A stretch of 26,035 nt of DNA, from positions 1 to 26,035 of the forward strand of contig CAZGTQ010000388.1 in assembly GCA_964528575.1 (NCBI GenBank), written 5' to 3'. Shown one piece after another: positions 15,972 through 24,112 of the stretch. A program made the position numbers and the translations under genes. This DNA comes from CAZGTQ01 sp964528575. GTDB lineage: Bacteria; Planctomycetota; UBA1135; GCA-002686595. The notes under the pieces are model-generated. The model had not been told where the DNA came from and ran no database searches. It saw nothing but the letters and a program-made list of their open reading frames with translations. The stretch's first letter is position 1, and each line of letters begins with the position of its first letter.

Positions 15972-17389
15972 CGCGTCGCGCGCCCCCCGCGCGCCGCCTT
16001 CGATGCCTTGCGCCGGCGCTCGCGCGTCGCGCTCTGCTCGATCGCCGGGAACGCGACCTGCTCCGCGCGCGGCACGCTCCAGCCGACGACGCGGCGCCGC
16101 GGCGAGAGCAGTCGCGCCGCGCACTCGCGCACGCGCGCGGCGGTGACCTTGTCGTGTCGCTCGCAGCCGTCGAGCGCGAGCGTCCAGTGCGCGTCGACGG
16201 CGAACTCGCCGAGCTCCTCCGCGACGTCGGACACCGTCTCGCTGTCGTACGCCTCGGACGCGCGCAGGATCGCCTTGGCGCGGCGCAACTCGGCGGCCGG
16301 CACGGTCTCGGTCGCGATGCGCGCCAGCTCCTCGTCGACCGCGCGCTCGAGCGTCGCGGGCGGCGTGCCCTGGCTGCACTCCGCGAAGAGCCAGAACACG
16401 CCGGAATCGATGCGCGTGTCGTTGCTCGTCGAGACGCTGACCGCGAGCCCCTCCTCGTACACGAGTCGATGCTGCATCCGCGCGAGCCGTCCGCCCGTCA
16501 GGATCGAGCTGATGACGTCGAGCGCGTAGTCCTCGTCGCTCGCGACCGCCGCGGTCGGCCAGGCCATGCACAGCCGGCGCCCGGGATCGTCCCACGAGAG
16601 CTCGATCCGCTGCTCGCCGCCCGGCTCGACGAGCGCGCCGCGGAAGCAATCGGCCTCGGCGAGCAGCGGCCCCGCGGGGATCGACGCGAAGTGCGCGCGC
16701 ACCTTGCGCATCGCCGCGCGCGGCTCGACGTCGCCGCACAGCACGAGCGTCGCGTTCGCGGGGTGGTAGAAACGGCGGTAGTAGTCGCGCATGTCGTCCA
16801 CGCCGAGCGCCGCGAGGCTGTCGGCGTAGCCGATGATCGGCCGGCCGTACGGGTGGCGCGGGAACACCGCTTGCTCGATGCTCTGTCCGAGCACGCGCCA
16901 CGGCTCGTCCTCGCCCATCGCGAGCTCCTCGAGCACGACCGCGCGCTCCGCGTCGAACTCGGCGGGGTCCAGAGCGAGCGCCTGCATGCGGTCCGCCTCG
17001 ATCTCGAGCGCGACGTCCCAGCGGTCGGACGCTAGCTCGAACCAGTAGGCGGTGTGGTCGTAGCTCGTGAACGCGTTGTTCTGGCCGCCCTGGATCGCGG
17101 TGACTCGGTCGACCTCGCCCTTCCCGAACACGCGCGCGCCCTTGAACATCATGTGCTCGAGGAAGTGCGACACGCCCGCCTCGCGCTCGGTCTCGTTGCG
17201 CGAGCCGACGCCGTAGAACAGGAGCGCCGCGACGACCGGGTCCGCGTGGCGCTCGGCGATCAGCACGCGCAGCCCGTTGCCCAGCTTGCGCTCGTGCACG
17301 ATCGCTCCGCCGCGCGCCCGCGGGACCGCGGGCTTGCGTTTGCGGAGCGCCATCGAATGCAAAAGTCCCAATCGCCCGTGTCGCACCAT
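15968..17389 (-). CDS. M16 family zinc peptidase, catalytic subunit
   Basis: A 473-residue M16B metalloprotease related to mitochondrial processing peptidase beta. The inverted zinc motif HFLEH is at His75, Glu78 and His79, and the third ligand is Glu155 in AVVLEELAM. Between them are the family landmarks MMFKGARVFGKGEV and NNAFTSYDHTAYWF. Its second half has the YPHPANATLVLCGD-type strand and the GGRLARMQHRLVYEEGLAVSV substrate-arm region. It probably degrades peptides in the cytoplasm together with the inactive subunit encoded next. I give ATG 17389, which lies 7 nt from a TACGAT box; ATG 17353 is an alternative start that drops 12 residues without similarity. The Lys/Arg/Ala-rich C-terminal tail resembles that of its partner. 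Confidence 0.93.
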   Translation of the reverse strand: MVRHGRLGLLHSMALRKRKPAVPRARGGAIVHERKLGNGLRVLIAERHADPVVAALLFYGVGSRNETEREAGVSHFLEHMMFKGARVFGKGEVDRVTAIQGGQNNAFTSYDHTAYWFELASDRWDVALEIEADRMQALALDPAEFDAERAVVLEELAMGEDEPWRVLGQSIEQAVFPRHPYGRPIIGYADSLAALGVDDMRDYYRRFYHPANATLVLCGDVEPRAAMRKVRAHFASIPAGPLLAEADCFRGALVEPGGEQRIELSWDDPGRRLCMAWPTAAVASDEDYALDVISSILTGGRLARMQHRLVYEEGLAVSVSTSNDTRIDSGVFWLFAECSQGTPPATLERAVDEELARIATETVPAAELRRAKAILRASEAYDSETVSDVAEELGEFAVDAHWTLALDGCERHDKVTAARVRECAARLLSPRRRVVGWSVPRAEQVAFPAIEQSATRERRRKASKAARGGRATR

Positions 17390-17396
17390 GCCGCGG

Positions 17397-17402
17397 ATCG
17401 TA
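17397..17402 (-). promoter_or_regulatory. Putative -10 box (TACGAT) before M16 gene
   Basis: On the minus strand TACGAT is followed by CCGCGGC and then ATG 17389, a 7-nt spacing that would give a leaderless transcript. It lies in the 34-bp gap after the pseudouridine synthase gene, so it would be an internal promoter of the manA operon. No convincing -35 box is visible. Confidence 0.35.
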
Positions 17403-17423
17403 GCGGGATCGACGGGCGAACGC

Positions 17424-18314
17424 TCACCGCCCTCGCGAGCGATCCGCGGACGACGAGCGGCGGCGCTCGTGCGGCGGCCGAGAACGCGGTCCGCCGCCCG
17501 GGCGCGCGCGGCGCGCTCCGCGGGGGCGCCGCTGCTCCCCCTCCTCGCGACCCTCGCCGGACGCGAGCGCGAGCAGACCCTCGACCTCCGCCTTGGTCAG
17601 GTGCCGCCACTGGCCGATCCGCAGCCCGCGGTCGTCGAGCGTGCCGATGCGCGTGCGCTTCAATGCGATCACCTTGGCCCCGACGCGGGCGAACACGCGC
17701 CGCACCTCGCGGTTCTTGCCCTCGCGAATCGTGACCAGGAGCGTCGAGCTGGACTCGTTGCGCTTGCGCACGACGATGCGCGCACCGGCGGTGCGCCCCT
17801 CGGCGAGGTGTACGCCGCGCCGGACCTGGTCGAGCGCCTCGTCGTCGATGCGGCCGCGCACGCGCACGAGGTAGGTCTTCTCGACCTCGTAGCGCGGGTG
17901 CATGACGCGGTTGGCGAACTCGCCATCGTCGGTGAGCAGGATCAGACCGACCGTATCCTCGTCGAGGCGTCCGACGGTGTAGATGCGGCCCTTGTCGCGG
18001 TCGTTGACGAGGTCGATCGCGCGCTTGCGCAGCTCCCGCTCGTCGTTCGTACACACGACGCCGGAGGGCTTGTTGAGCAGGTAGTAGCGGTGCCGCAGCC
18101 GGCGCGGCTCGAGCACGCGTCCGTCGACCTCGACGCGCTGCGCCGCCGGGTCGATCTTGACCCCGAGACGCGTCTCGGGGTGGCCGTCGACGAGCACCTC
18201 GCCCGCGGCGATCATCTCGTCGCACTTGCGTCGCGACGCGACGCCGTGGTCTGCGAGGAACTTGTTGAGGCGCACGAGCTCGCTGTCGTCGCGCTCGTCG
18301 TCGTGAGGGCTCAT
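17424..18314 (-). CDS. rRNA pseudouridine synthase, RsuA/RluB family
   Basis: A 296-residue enzyme that converts a specific uridine in ribosomal RNA to pseudouridine. An S4 RNA-binding domain (about 14-60, VRLNKFLADHGVASRRKCDEM) is followed by the catalytic domain. The catalytic motif is GRLDEDTVGLILLTDDG, with Asp118. Further family motifs are YYLLNKPSGVVCT, KTYLVRV and IREGKNREVRRVF. These fit the RsuA/RluB/RluE/RluF group and RluB (23S) is most likely for a non-enteric single copy, but the target is not certain. Residues after about 245 are an Arg/Gly/Pro/Ser-rich basic tail, common in this group. Its start overlaps the manA stop by ATGA (18311-18314). Confidence 0.93.
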   Translation of the reverse strand: MSPHDDERDDSELVRLNKFLADHGVASRRKCDEMIAAGEVLVDGHPETRLGVKIDPAAQRVEVDGRVLEPRRLRHRYYLLNKPSGVVCTNDERELRKRAIDLVNDRDKGRIYTVGRLDEDTVGLILLTDDGEFANRVMHPRYEVEKTYLVRVRGRIDDEALDQVRRGVHLAEGRTAGARIVVRKRNESSSTLLVTIREGKNREVRRVFARVGAKVIALKRTRIGTLDDRGLRIGQWRHLTKAEVEGLLALASGEGREEGEQRRPRGARRARPGGGPRSRPPHERRRSSSADRSRGR

Positions 18315-19309
18315 GGGCGGTGGAGGCAGCGGATGAGGAGGAGCTCGCCGTCGGACTCGACGTCGTGATAGCCGGTCGCCGCGGGCACGAGCAGGGTGTC
18401 GCAGCGCGCGATCGGCAGGCGAACGCCGTCGGTGCGCGCGGTCAGCGCGCCCGCTCCGGCGACGACCGTGTAGACCTGGTACTGGTGGCCGGTCGCGAGC
18501 CGCGTCCGGCCGCGCACGCGCAGCGCGTCGAGCCCGAACGTGCGGCAGCGCGCGAGCGGCGCCCGCTCGAGCTCGTCCGACACGCGCAACCACGTCGGCT
18601 GCTGCGGCGCGCGAACGGGCGCGCCGAAGCGGATGCACTCGAGCGCCTGCTCGACGTGCAACTCGCGCGGCTTCCCGTCGAGCCCGACCCGACCCCAGTC
18701 GTCGATCCTGTAGGTCGTGTCGGAGTTCTGTTGCACCTCGAGCAGCGTGATTCCCGCGCCGATCGCGTGCACCGTCCCGCCCGGCACGAGCAGGCAGTCT
18801 CCCGCGCGCACCTCGAACGTCGCGCACAGGTCGGCGACTGCGCCGCGCTCGAGCGCATCGAGGAAGCGGCCGCGGTCGACGTCCGGCGCGAGACCCGCGT
18901 AGAGCCGCGCCCCCGGCCGCGCGTCGAGCACGATCCACGCCTCGCTCTTGCCCTCGGCGCCGTTCCCCAGCCGCGCGGCCGTCGCGTCGTCGGGGTGCAC
19001 CTGGATCGAGAGGTTCTCGTTGGCGTCGATCAGCTTCACGAGCACCGGGAAGCGCCCCTCGTCCGTCGCCGGCGCCTTGCCGAGCAGCGCGCGCGCGTCT
19101 TGCGCCATCAGCTCGCCCAGCGTGCGCCCCGCGTCCGCCCCTTCGGCGACGACGCTGTTCTCCCGCGCGCGGTCGACGAGCTCCCACGTCTCGCCGATCG
19201 GCACGTCGGGCGGCAGCGCCAGGCCGAGCGCGCTCTCGAGAGCACGCCCGCCCCACACCTTCTGGAGGAAGCGGCGCTCGAAGCGCAGAGGTCGGTCGAG
19301 GGTGTGCAC
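18311..19309 (-). CDS. manA: Mannose-6-phosphate isomerase, class I
   Basis: A zinc enzyme that interconverts mannose-6-phosphate and fructose-6-phosphate, linking glycolysis to mannose-containing glycans. From GTG 19309 it has 332 residues, typical of the short bacterial form. It has the cupin zinc site: Gln103 and His105 in SIQVHPDD, Glu123 in KSEAWIVL, and His181 in VPGGTVHAIG. The substrate-binding LLEVQQNSDTTYRIDDWGR is also conserved. I prefer GTG 19309 because similarity begins at LDRPLRFERRFLQKVWGG; GTG 19354 would add 15 Arg/Gly-rich residues. A TACGCT box (19341-19346) lies upstream on the minus strand. The stop overlaps the start of the pseudouridine synthase gene, so these form an operon with the M16 pair. 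Confidence 0.94.
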   Translation of the reverse strand: MHTLDRPLRFERRFLQKVWGGRALESALGLALPPDVPIGETWELVDRARENSVVAEGADAGRTLGELMAQDARALLGKAPATDEGRFPVLVKLIDANENLSIQVHPDDATAARLGNGAEGKSEAWIVLDARPGARLYAGLAPDVDRGRFLDALERGAVADLCATFEVRAGDCLLVPGGTVHAIGAGITLLEVQQNSDTTYRIDDWGRVGLDGKPRELHVEQALECIRFGAPVRAPQQPTWLRVSDELERAPLARCRTFGLDALRVRGRTRLATGHQYQVYTVVAGAGALTARTDGVRLPIARCDTLLVPAATGYHDVESDGELLLIRCLHRP

Positions 19310-19368
19310 GGCGGATCCGCGGCGTCCGCCGCGACCCGACAGCGTAGCCGCCACGCCCCCTCCGCTGC

Positions 19369-21462
19369 TCAGCGACTCGGCGAACGTCGCTTCGCGCCGG
19401 CTCCGCCGTGCGCTTCGTCGCCGCGCTTGCTCGCGCTGGGGCCCTTCGCCGCGCCGCCGCGCTTGGCCGCGCTGCGGCCCCTCGCCTCCCCGCCGCGCTG
19501 GGCCGCGCTGCCGCCCTTCGCCTCACCGCCGCGCTTGGCCGCGCTGCGGCCCTTCGCCTCACCGCCGCGTTTCGCCGCGCGGCCGTCCGGCGCCGCGCTG
19601 GCGCGCTCCGGCCGGCGGGCGGCTGTCGCCCGCGGCGGATCCGCGGACGCGCCCTCCGCCGGGGCCGCGCGAGCGCCGCTCTGGGGCGGGCGCGACGCCG
19701 TCCGCGCCGCGCCGCTTTCGAGCAGGCGCCGCGCCTCGGCGCGCGCCGTCGCCTCGTCCGCGCCGCCGGCGATCATGTCCGCGATCTCCCGCGCGCGCTC
19801 GTCGCCGTCGAGCCGCGCGACCTCGGTGCACGTCCGCTCGCGGGCCGTCCGCTTGCGCACGCACAGGTGCGTCGCGGCGGCCGCCGCGATCGCCGGCAAG
19901 TGCGTCACGCACAGCACCTGGTGGTGCTCGCCGAGCGCGCGCAGGTGCTCGCCGACCGCGGGACCGAGGCGGCCGCCGACTCCGGCGTCGATCTCGTCGA
20001 ACACGAGGGTGCGGCCCTGGTCGCACGAGGCGAGCACGCCGCGGAGCGCGAGCATGATGCGCGCCGCCTCGCCGCCCGAAGCGACGTGCCGCAGCGGGCG
20101 CATCGGCTCGCCCGGGTTCGCCGCGAGCCGGAACTCGACCGCGTCGGTGCCGCGCGATCCGAACAGCCGCCGGTCGCGCTCGATCCGCTCGGCGAGATCC
20201 GCGGGTTTTTCGTTCGGCGAGGGTGCGCGCTCGCGCGGCGCGACGTCGAGCTCGAAGCGCGCCTTGCCCAAGCCGAGCTCGTCGAGGCGCGCGCAGACCG
20301 ACTGCGCGAGGCGGGGCCCGAGCGCCCGCCGCGCCTGGGCGAGCCGGCCGGCGCTGGTGGCGAGCTCGGCGCGCACGGTCTCGAGCTCGTCCGCGAGCCC
20401 GTCCGCCCCCTGCTCCGCGCGCGCGAGCTCGTCGAGCTCGGTCTGCATCACGGCACGTCGCCCGCCGAGCTCGTCCGCGCCCACGCCGAAGCGCTCCTCG
20501 AGCTTCTCCACGTCCGCGAGGCGCCCCTCGACGAGCTCGAGCCGCGCCGGGTCGTCCTCGACGCCGTCGACGAACGATGCGAGCGAGGCGCACGCCTCCT
20601 CGAGGTGGAGCACCGCTTCGCACAGCTCGTCGGCGACGGGCGCGATCGCGTCGATGCGCGCGCGCCAGCGGCCGACGAGCCGCTCGGCCTGGCGCAGACG
20701 GTCGAGCAGCGCCTCGTCGCTCTCGGACAGCGCCTCGCCGAGCCCACCGAGCTCGGAGCGGATCGCAGCGGCGTCGCGCAGGATCGCGCGCTCGCCGACG
20801 AGCGCCGCTTTCTCGCCGGGCTCCGGCGCGGCGCGCTGGAGCTCGGCGACGCGGAAGCGCAGGTACTCGAGCCGGTCGATCCGCTCGGCGCGCTCGCGGT
20901 CGAGACCGAGGACGCGCTCGGCGAGCAAGAGCCAGCGCGCGCGCAGCGCCCGGTAGGTCGCGAGCTCGTCGGCGAGGCCGCCGAACGAGTCGACGAGCCG
21001 CAGTTGCTCCGCCGGCTCGAGCAGCCGCTGGTGGTCGTTCTGTCCGTGGATCTCGATCAGGACGGGCGCGAGCGCGCGCAGGCTCTTGAGCGCGATCGGC
21101 CGATGGTCGAGGTGGGCGCGCGTGCGTCCGTCGCGGGAGAGCGTGCGCCCGAGCAGCAGCTCGTCGTCGACGTCGAGCTCGTCGGCGAGCGCCGGCAGCT
21201 CCCGGGCGATCCGCTCGCGCACGCGCGCCGCGCTCGCCCCCGAGAGGGTGAAGCGCCCTTCGACGCGCGCGTGCTCGGCGCCGTCGCGCACCCACCCGGC
21301 GATGTCGCCGCGCGGCCGCTCGCCGAGCAGGAACTCGAGCGCGCCGACGAGCAGGCTCTTGCCCGCACCGGTCTCCCCGGTGATGACCCCGAGCCCCGGC
21401 CCGAAGCACAGATCGACCTTCTCGATGAGCGCGAGATCGCGGATGCACAGCTCGACCAACAT
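19369..21462 (-). CDS. recN: DNA repair protein RecN with basic repeat tail
   Basis: An SMC-like ATPase of 697 residues that acts early in repair of DNA double-strand breaks. The Walker A motif GETGAGKS is at 29-36, the Q-loop is near IEIHGQND (137-143), coiled coil spans about 150-390, the signature ASGGE is at 461-465, Walker B LVFDE at 486-490, and a switch His in THLPAIA (521). The RecN core ends near residue 585, about the usual length. The remaining residues (about 110) are an added Ala/Lys/Arg/Gly-rich tail. It contains five tandem 12-residue units (629-688) and ends KRRSPSR. The tail resembles histone H1-like or AlgP-like DNA-compacting sequences. Upstream is the 591-bp non-coding gap and downstream is manA. 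The ATG 21462 start fits the family's N-terminus (MLVELCIRDLALIEKV). Confidence 0.96.
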   Translation of the reverse strand: MLVELCIRDLALIEKVDLCFGPGLGVITGETGAGKSLLVGALEFLLGERPRGDIAGWVRDGAEHARVEGRFTLSGASAARVRERIARELPALADELDVDDELLLGRTLSRDGRTRAHLDHRPIALKSLRALAPVLIEIHGQNDHQRLLEPAEQLRLVDSFGGLADELATYRALRARWLLLAERVLGLDRERAERIDRLEYLRFRVAELQRAAPEPGEKAALVGERAILRDAAAIRSELGGLGEALSESDEALLDRLRQAERLVGRWRARIDAIAPVADELCEAVLHLEEACASLASFVDGVEDDPARLELVEGRLADVEKLEERFGVGADELGGRRAVMQTELDELARAEQGADGLADELETVRAELATSAGRLAQARRALGPRLAQSVCARLDELGLGKARFELDVAPRERAPSPNEKPADLAERIERDRRLFGSRGTDAVEFRLAANPGEPMRPLRHVASGGEAARIMLALRGVLASCDQGRTLVFDEIDAGVGGRLGPAVGEHLRALGEHHQVLCVTHLPAIAAAAATHLCVRKRTARERTCTEVARLDGDERAREIADMIAGGADEATARAEARRLLESGAARTASRPPQSGARAAPAEGASADPPRATAARRPERASAAPDGRAAKRGGEAKGRSAAKRGGEAKGGSAAQRGGEARGRSAAKRGGAAKGPSASKRGDEAHGGAGAKRRSPSR
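19399..19578 (-). repeat. 36-bp tandem repeats encoding the RecN tail
   Basis: Five in-frame 36-bp units encode the 12-residue repeats AAKRGGEAKGRS, AAKRGGEAKGGS, AAQRGGEARGRS, AAKRGGAAKGPS and ASKRGDEAHGGA. The first three are most alike and the later ones have diverged. They end 30 bp before the recN stop codon. Number of units may vary between strains, as slippage is common in such arrays. Confidence 0.93.
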
Positions 21463-21713
21463 CGCCAGGAGAATCGCACGCCGCCGGGGTCCCGATCAAC
21501 GCGCGACGAGCGATCCCCGAACCGGGGAAGGCCTCGGCGGCACCGTTCCAAGTCCGCGCGCCGACGCGGCTTGCACGCGCTACCCCACGCCGCTCGCTCC
21601 CCGCTTCGCCGCACGTCGGCAAATCACCACGCGAACGACGGGTTCGAGCTCCCTCAGGTGCTCCCGTTCGAGTCCGATGCGGTCCTGGCGAACGAGGGCT
21701 GCGCTGCGGAGCG

Positions 21714-21833
21714 GAGATGGTCTCCGCCCCACGCGCCCTCACCCCCCGCGGTGACGCGGGACCATCTCGAGAACCTCTCCCTCTCCTGATGGGCGGGGTC
21801 GTGCGTCTGACGACGCACGGCCCCGTTCTCGAG
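21714..21833. other. Pair of composite stem-loops (possible structured RNA)
   Basis: The first stem pairs GAGATGGTC (21714-21722) with GACCATCTC (21760-21768). It encloses the hairpin CCCGCG-GTGA-CGCGGG, whose loop is a GNRA-type tetraloop on the plus strand. The second pairs CTCGAGAAC (21766-21774) with GTTCTCGAG (21825-21833). It encloses a 13-bp hairpin (21795-21807 with 21812-21824, one G-T wobble) around TGAC. The outer stems overlap by three bases. Such layered pairing is more than random GC-rich DNA usually gives. Strand and function are not known. Confidence 0.55.
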
Positions 21834-21835
21834 GG

Positions 21836-21895
21836 CAGCGCGAGCAGCACGTCTCGCCGAGCGGCGCGCGTCGACACCAGCGCGAGCAGCACGTC
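21836..21895. repeat. 18-bp direct repeat
   Basis: CAGCGCGAGCAGCACGTC occurs at 21836-21853 and exactly again at 21878-21895, 42 bp apart. It lies in the non-coding gap between recN and the secreted protein gene, directly after the composite stem-loops. No function is evident. Confidence 0.85.
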
Positions 21896-22053
21896 GCGAC
21901 GGCAGCGCGACCGAGAAGCGCACAACGCTTACGAACCGCACGCGCTACCTCGCCCCCGAAGCTCGGTCCCCAGGGCGGGAGGGGGGTGGCGAGGTGGGCA
22001 ACCGCGCGTGCGCGCGCGCGTGCGCGGGCGCGTGCGCGCGTGCGCGCGACCGC

Positions 22054-22800
22054 TCAGCGCCGCGGCGCCGTGCGGGCGCGTGACGCTTCGATCCGCTGCG
22101 CGATCCGATCGAGCTCCGCCGTTGCGTGGTCCGGGAGCGCCGTCGTGCGGGCGCGGTCGAGCTCGCTCGCGGCCAGCGAGTAGCGGCCGAGCTCGAGCAG
22201 CGCGAGAGCGCGGCTGGCGTGGAGCACCGTGCCCTCGGTCACTTGGCGCTCGAGGCGACGCGCGGCGACGATCTCGAGCCAGGGCTCGTCGAGGAAGATC
22301 TCGCGGACGATCGCGACGACCTCGAAGCGCTCGTACGGGCGTGCGTCGCGCAGGAGGCGCTCGGCGAGCGAGTCGCGGCGCGCGAAGAGGCGCTCGCACA
22401 CGTCGAAGTGCTCGCGGACCTCCCAGGTGAGCTGCTCGTCACCCCACGCCGCGTAGCCCGCGTAGTCGAGCTCGCCGAAGCGCGTCAGCCACGGGTTCCA
22501 GCTCGCCAGAGCGCCGCGGAGCTGGACGACCATCCGCAGCTCCTCGCCCAAGCGCGCGTCCGGCGCGCGCCGCACGTCGCGCAGAGCGACGAGCACCGGC
22601 GCAGCCGCGGCCTCGACCGGTGACGGACCGGAAGGCGAAGCGGAAGGCGAAGCGGAAACCGGAGCGGAAACCGGAGCGGACGCCGCAGGCGCGGCGCCGG
22701 CCCCCGCGGCTGCTCCGTCCCTCGGATCGTCGAGCACGTCCGCCCACGGCAGCGAGAGCGCCGCGAGGCAGGCGAGCGCGATGCGCGTCGTCTCGATCAT
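22054..22800 (-). CDS. Secreted protein of unknown function
   Basis: A 248-residue protein I do not recognise. A short signal peptide (about 1-20, RIALACLAALSLPWADV) is followed by an Ala/Pro/Ser linker (28-68). Part of the linker is encoded by 12-bp tandem repeats, giving APVSAPVSASPSASPS. The remainder is mostly alpha-helical and charged, with EELRMVVQLRGALASWNPWLTRFG, WGDEQLTWEVREHFDVCERLF and LHASRALALLELGRYSLAASELDRA. The last of these resembles a single TPR-like helical pair, so a periplasmic scaffold is possible. I use ATG 22800; a TTG two codons upstream is an alternative. It lies after nagA on the same strand, separated by 163 bp with a hairpin. Confidence 0.75.
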   Translation of the reverse strand: MIETTRIALACLAALSLPWADVLDDPRDGAAAGAGAAPAASAPVSAPVSASPSASPSGPSPVEAAAAPVLVALRDVRRAPDARLGEELRMVVQLRGALASWNPWLTRFGELDYAGYAAWGDEQLTWEVREHFDVCERLFARRDSLAERLLRDARPYERFEVVAIVREIFLDEPWLEIVAARRLERQVTEGTVLHASRALALLELGRYSLAASELDRARTTALPDHATAELDRIAQRIEASRARTAPRR

Positions 22801-22926
22801 CGCCAAGCCGGGCGCGCAGGGCGCCCGCCTCCCCTATCGGCCGGCTCGGCGGCGCGCTGGAGCCGGCGGGCGGAACCGCTTTCCGACCCCGCCCCCGGCC
22901 GGCGCGCGCGGGTCGCGGGCAGACCG

Positions 22927-22953
22927 CGGGCGGGCGCCGAGCTGGCCCGCCCG
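22927..22953 (-). terminator. Hairpin after nagA
   Basis: A perfect 9-bp inverted repeat, CGGGCGGGC (22927-22935) with GCCCGCCCG (22945-22953), loop of nine bases, lies 10 bp beyond the nagA stop on the minus strand. There is no T-tract. Position suggests a terminator or 3'-end stabiliser separating nagA from the secreted protein gene. Confidence 0.5.
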
Positions 22954-22963
22954 AGCGCGCCCG

Positions 22964-24112
22964 TCACAGGTCGATCGGCTCGCCGTCGATCCAGACGCCC
23001 GCGAGCGCCAGATCGGGCAGCGCCAGCGCGATGAGGTCGGCGCGACAGCCCGGTGCGATGCGCCCCACGTCCGTCTCGGCCCCGAGCGAGCGCGCCGGCG
23101 CGTGCGACGCCATCGTCAGGGCGTCGGCGAGCCCGACGACGCCGCGGCCGACCAGGCGTCGCACCGCCTCGAGCTGGCCCGTCGCGGAGCCTGCCAGGCG
23201 CGGCTCGGCGCCCTCCCGCTCGACCGGGTAGAACGCCGCGCCCGCACGCACGAGGTGGCTGCGGCCATGCCACTCGAACCGGTCGCAGCCCGTGCCGGCG
23301 CCCTTCAGCGCGTCGCTCACCAGGCACAGGTGGCGCGCGCCGCGCGCGGCGAGCGCGATCTCGACCGCCTCCGGCCCGACGTGCACGAGGTCGCCGATCA
23401 GCTCGGGGACGAGCGCGTCGTCCAGGAGCGCGGCCCCCGCCAGCCCGACCTCGCGGTGGTGCCACGGACGCATCGCGTTGAACAGGTGCGTCGCGCCGGT
23501 CGCACCGGCGCGCGCGGCGGAGCGCGCCTGCGCCGACGTCGCGAGGCTGTGGCCGAGCGAGACCCGCACGCCCGAGCGCACGAGCTCCGCGACGAGATCC
23601 GCGCTGCCGGGCAGCTCGGGCGCCAGGGTCATGCGCCGGATGCCGCGGCCGTCGCCCGTCGACGGGCCGAGGATCGCGCGCAGCGCGTCGACGGACGGCT
23701 CGGCGAGGTCGTCGGGCGGGAGCGCGCCGGCGGCCGCACGGCTGACGAAAGGGCCCTCGAGGTGCAGCCCGAGCACGCGCGCCCCCGAGCCGGGGGGCAG
23801 CGCGCGCGCGGCCGACCAGACGCGCTCCGCGTCGGCGCCCAGGCGCTCGGGCGCGCGCGGGAACAGCGTCGGCTGGAACGCCGTCGTCCCGGCGCGGGCG
23901 AGCGCGCGCGCCATGCCGGCGAGGTCGTCGAGCGGGTCGCAGCCGCCGAATCCGTGCACGTGGACGTCGACGAGGCCCGGCGCGATCACGAGCGCCGCGG
24001 CGTCGGACGCGAGCGCCGGATCGAGCTCGACGGCGGCGATGCAGCCCGCCGCGACCTCGAGGTGGCCCGGCAAGAGCCGGCCGTCGACGAGCAGCCGGCC
24101 CGAGAGCCTCAT
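22964..24112 (-). CDS. nagA: N-acetylglucosamine-6-phosphate deacetylase
   Basis: A 382-residue amidohydrolase that removes the acetyl group from GlcNAc-6-phosphate, feeding amino-sugar recycling and glycolysis. Metal-site and catalytic residues are visible: HVHG (His51, His53), Glu119 in LHLEGPF, His188 in SLGHS, His209 in THLFNAM and catalytic Asp267 in VSDAL. The substrate-binding ATHLFNAMRPWHHREVG and the C-terminal GRIAPGCRADLIAL, which builds the small beta-sandwich domain, are typical. No nagB or transporter is adjacent in the window. It starts at ATG 24112, overlapping the rsmD stop by ATGA, so it is cotranscribed with that gene. Confidence 0.94.
   Translation of the reverse strand: MRLSGRLLVDGRLLPGHLEVAAGCIAAVELDPALASDAAALVIAPGLVDVHVHGFGGCDPLDDLAGMARALARAGTTAFQPTLFPRAPERLGADAERVWSAARALPPGSGARVLGLHLEGPFVSRAAAGALPPDDLAEPSVDALRAILGPSTGDGRGIRRMTLAPELPGSADLVAELVRSGVRVSLGHSLATSAQARSAARAGATGATHLFNAMRPWHHREVGLAGAALLDDALVPELIGDLVHVGPEAVEIALAARGARHLCLVSDALKGAGTGCDRFEWHGRSHLVRAGAAFYPVEREGAEPRLAGSATGQLEAVRRLVGRGVVGLADALTMASHAPARSLGAETDVGRIAPGCRADLIALALPDLALAGVWIDGEPIDL

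Larger units (their letters stand above)
21463..22053. other. 591-bp gap rich in inverted repeats, no convincing gene
   Basis: No frame here has a recognisable domain or plausible codon pattern. The first part has a 7-bp inverted repeat (21480-21486 with 21535-21541) enclosing CCCCG-AAC-CGGGG. The middle holds the stem-loops listed separately (21714-21833). An 18-bp direct repeat follows (21836-21895). The end (about 22003-22048) is an alternating CG/TG tract that could form Z-DNA. No tmRNA, RNase P or SRP RNA signature was recognised, but a novel structured RNA cannot be excluded. Confidence 0.6.

Noticed and set aside
21640..21653. GGGTTCGAGCTCCC, resembling the T arm of a tRNA or tmRNA
   Set aside because: The flanks do not form a 5-bp T stem, no acceptor or D arm pairs around it, and no tmRNA tag frame is seen.
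21654..21941. 95-residue minus-strand frame in the gap before recN
   Set aside because: It has no domain or signal peptide, spans the stem-loops and direct repeats, and its codon pattern is unlike the neighbours.
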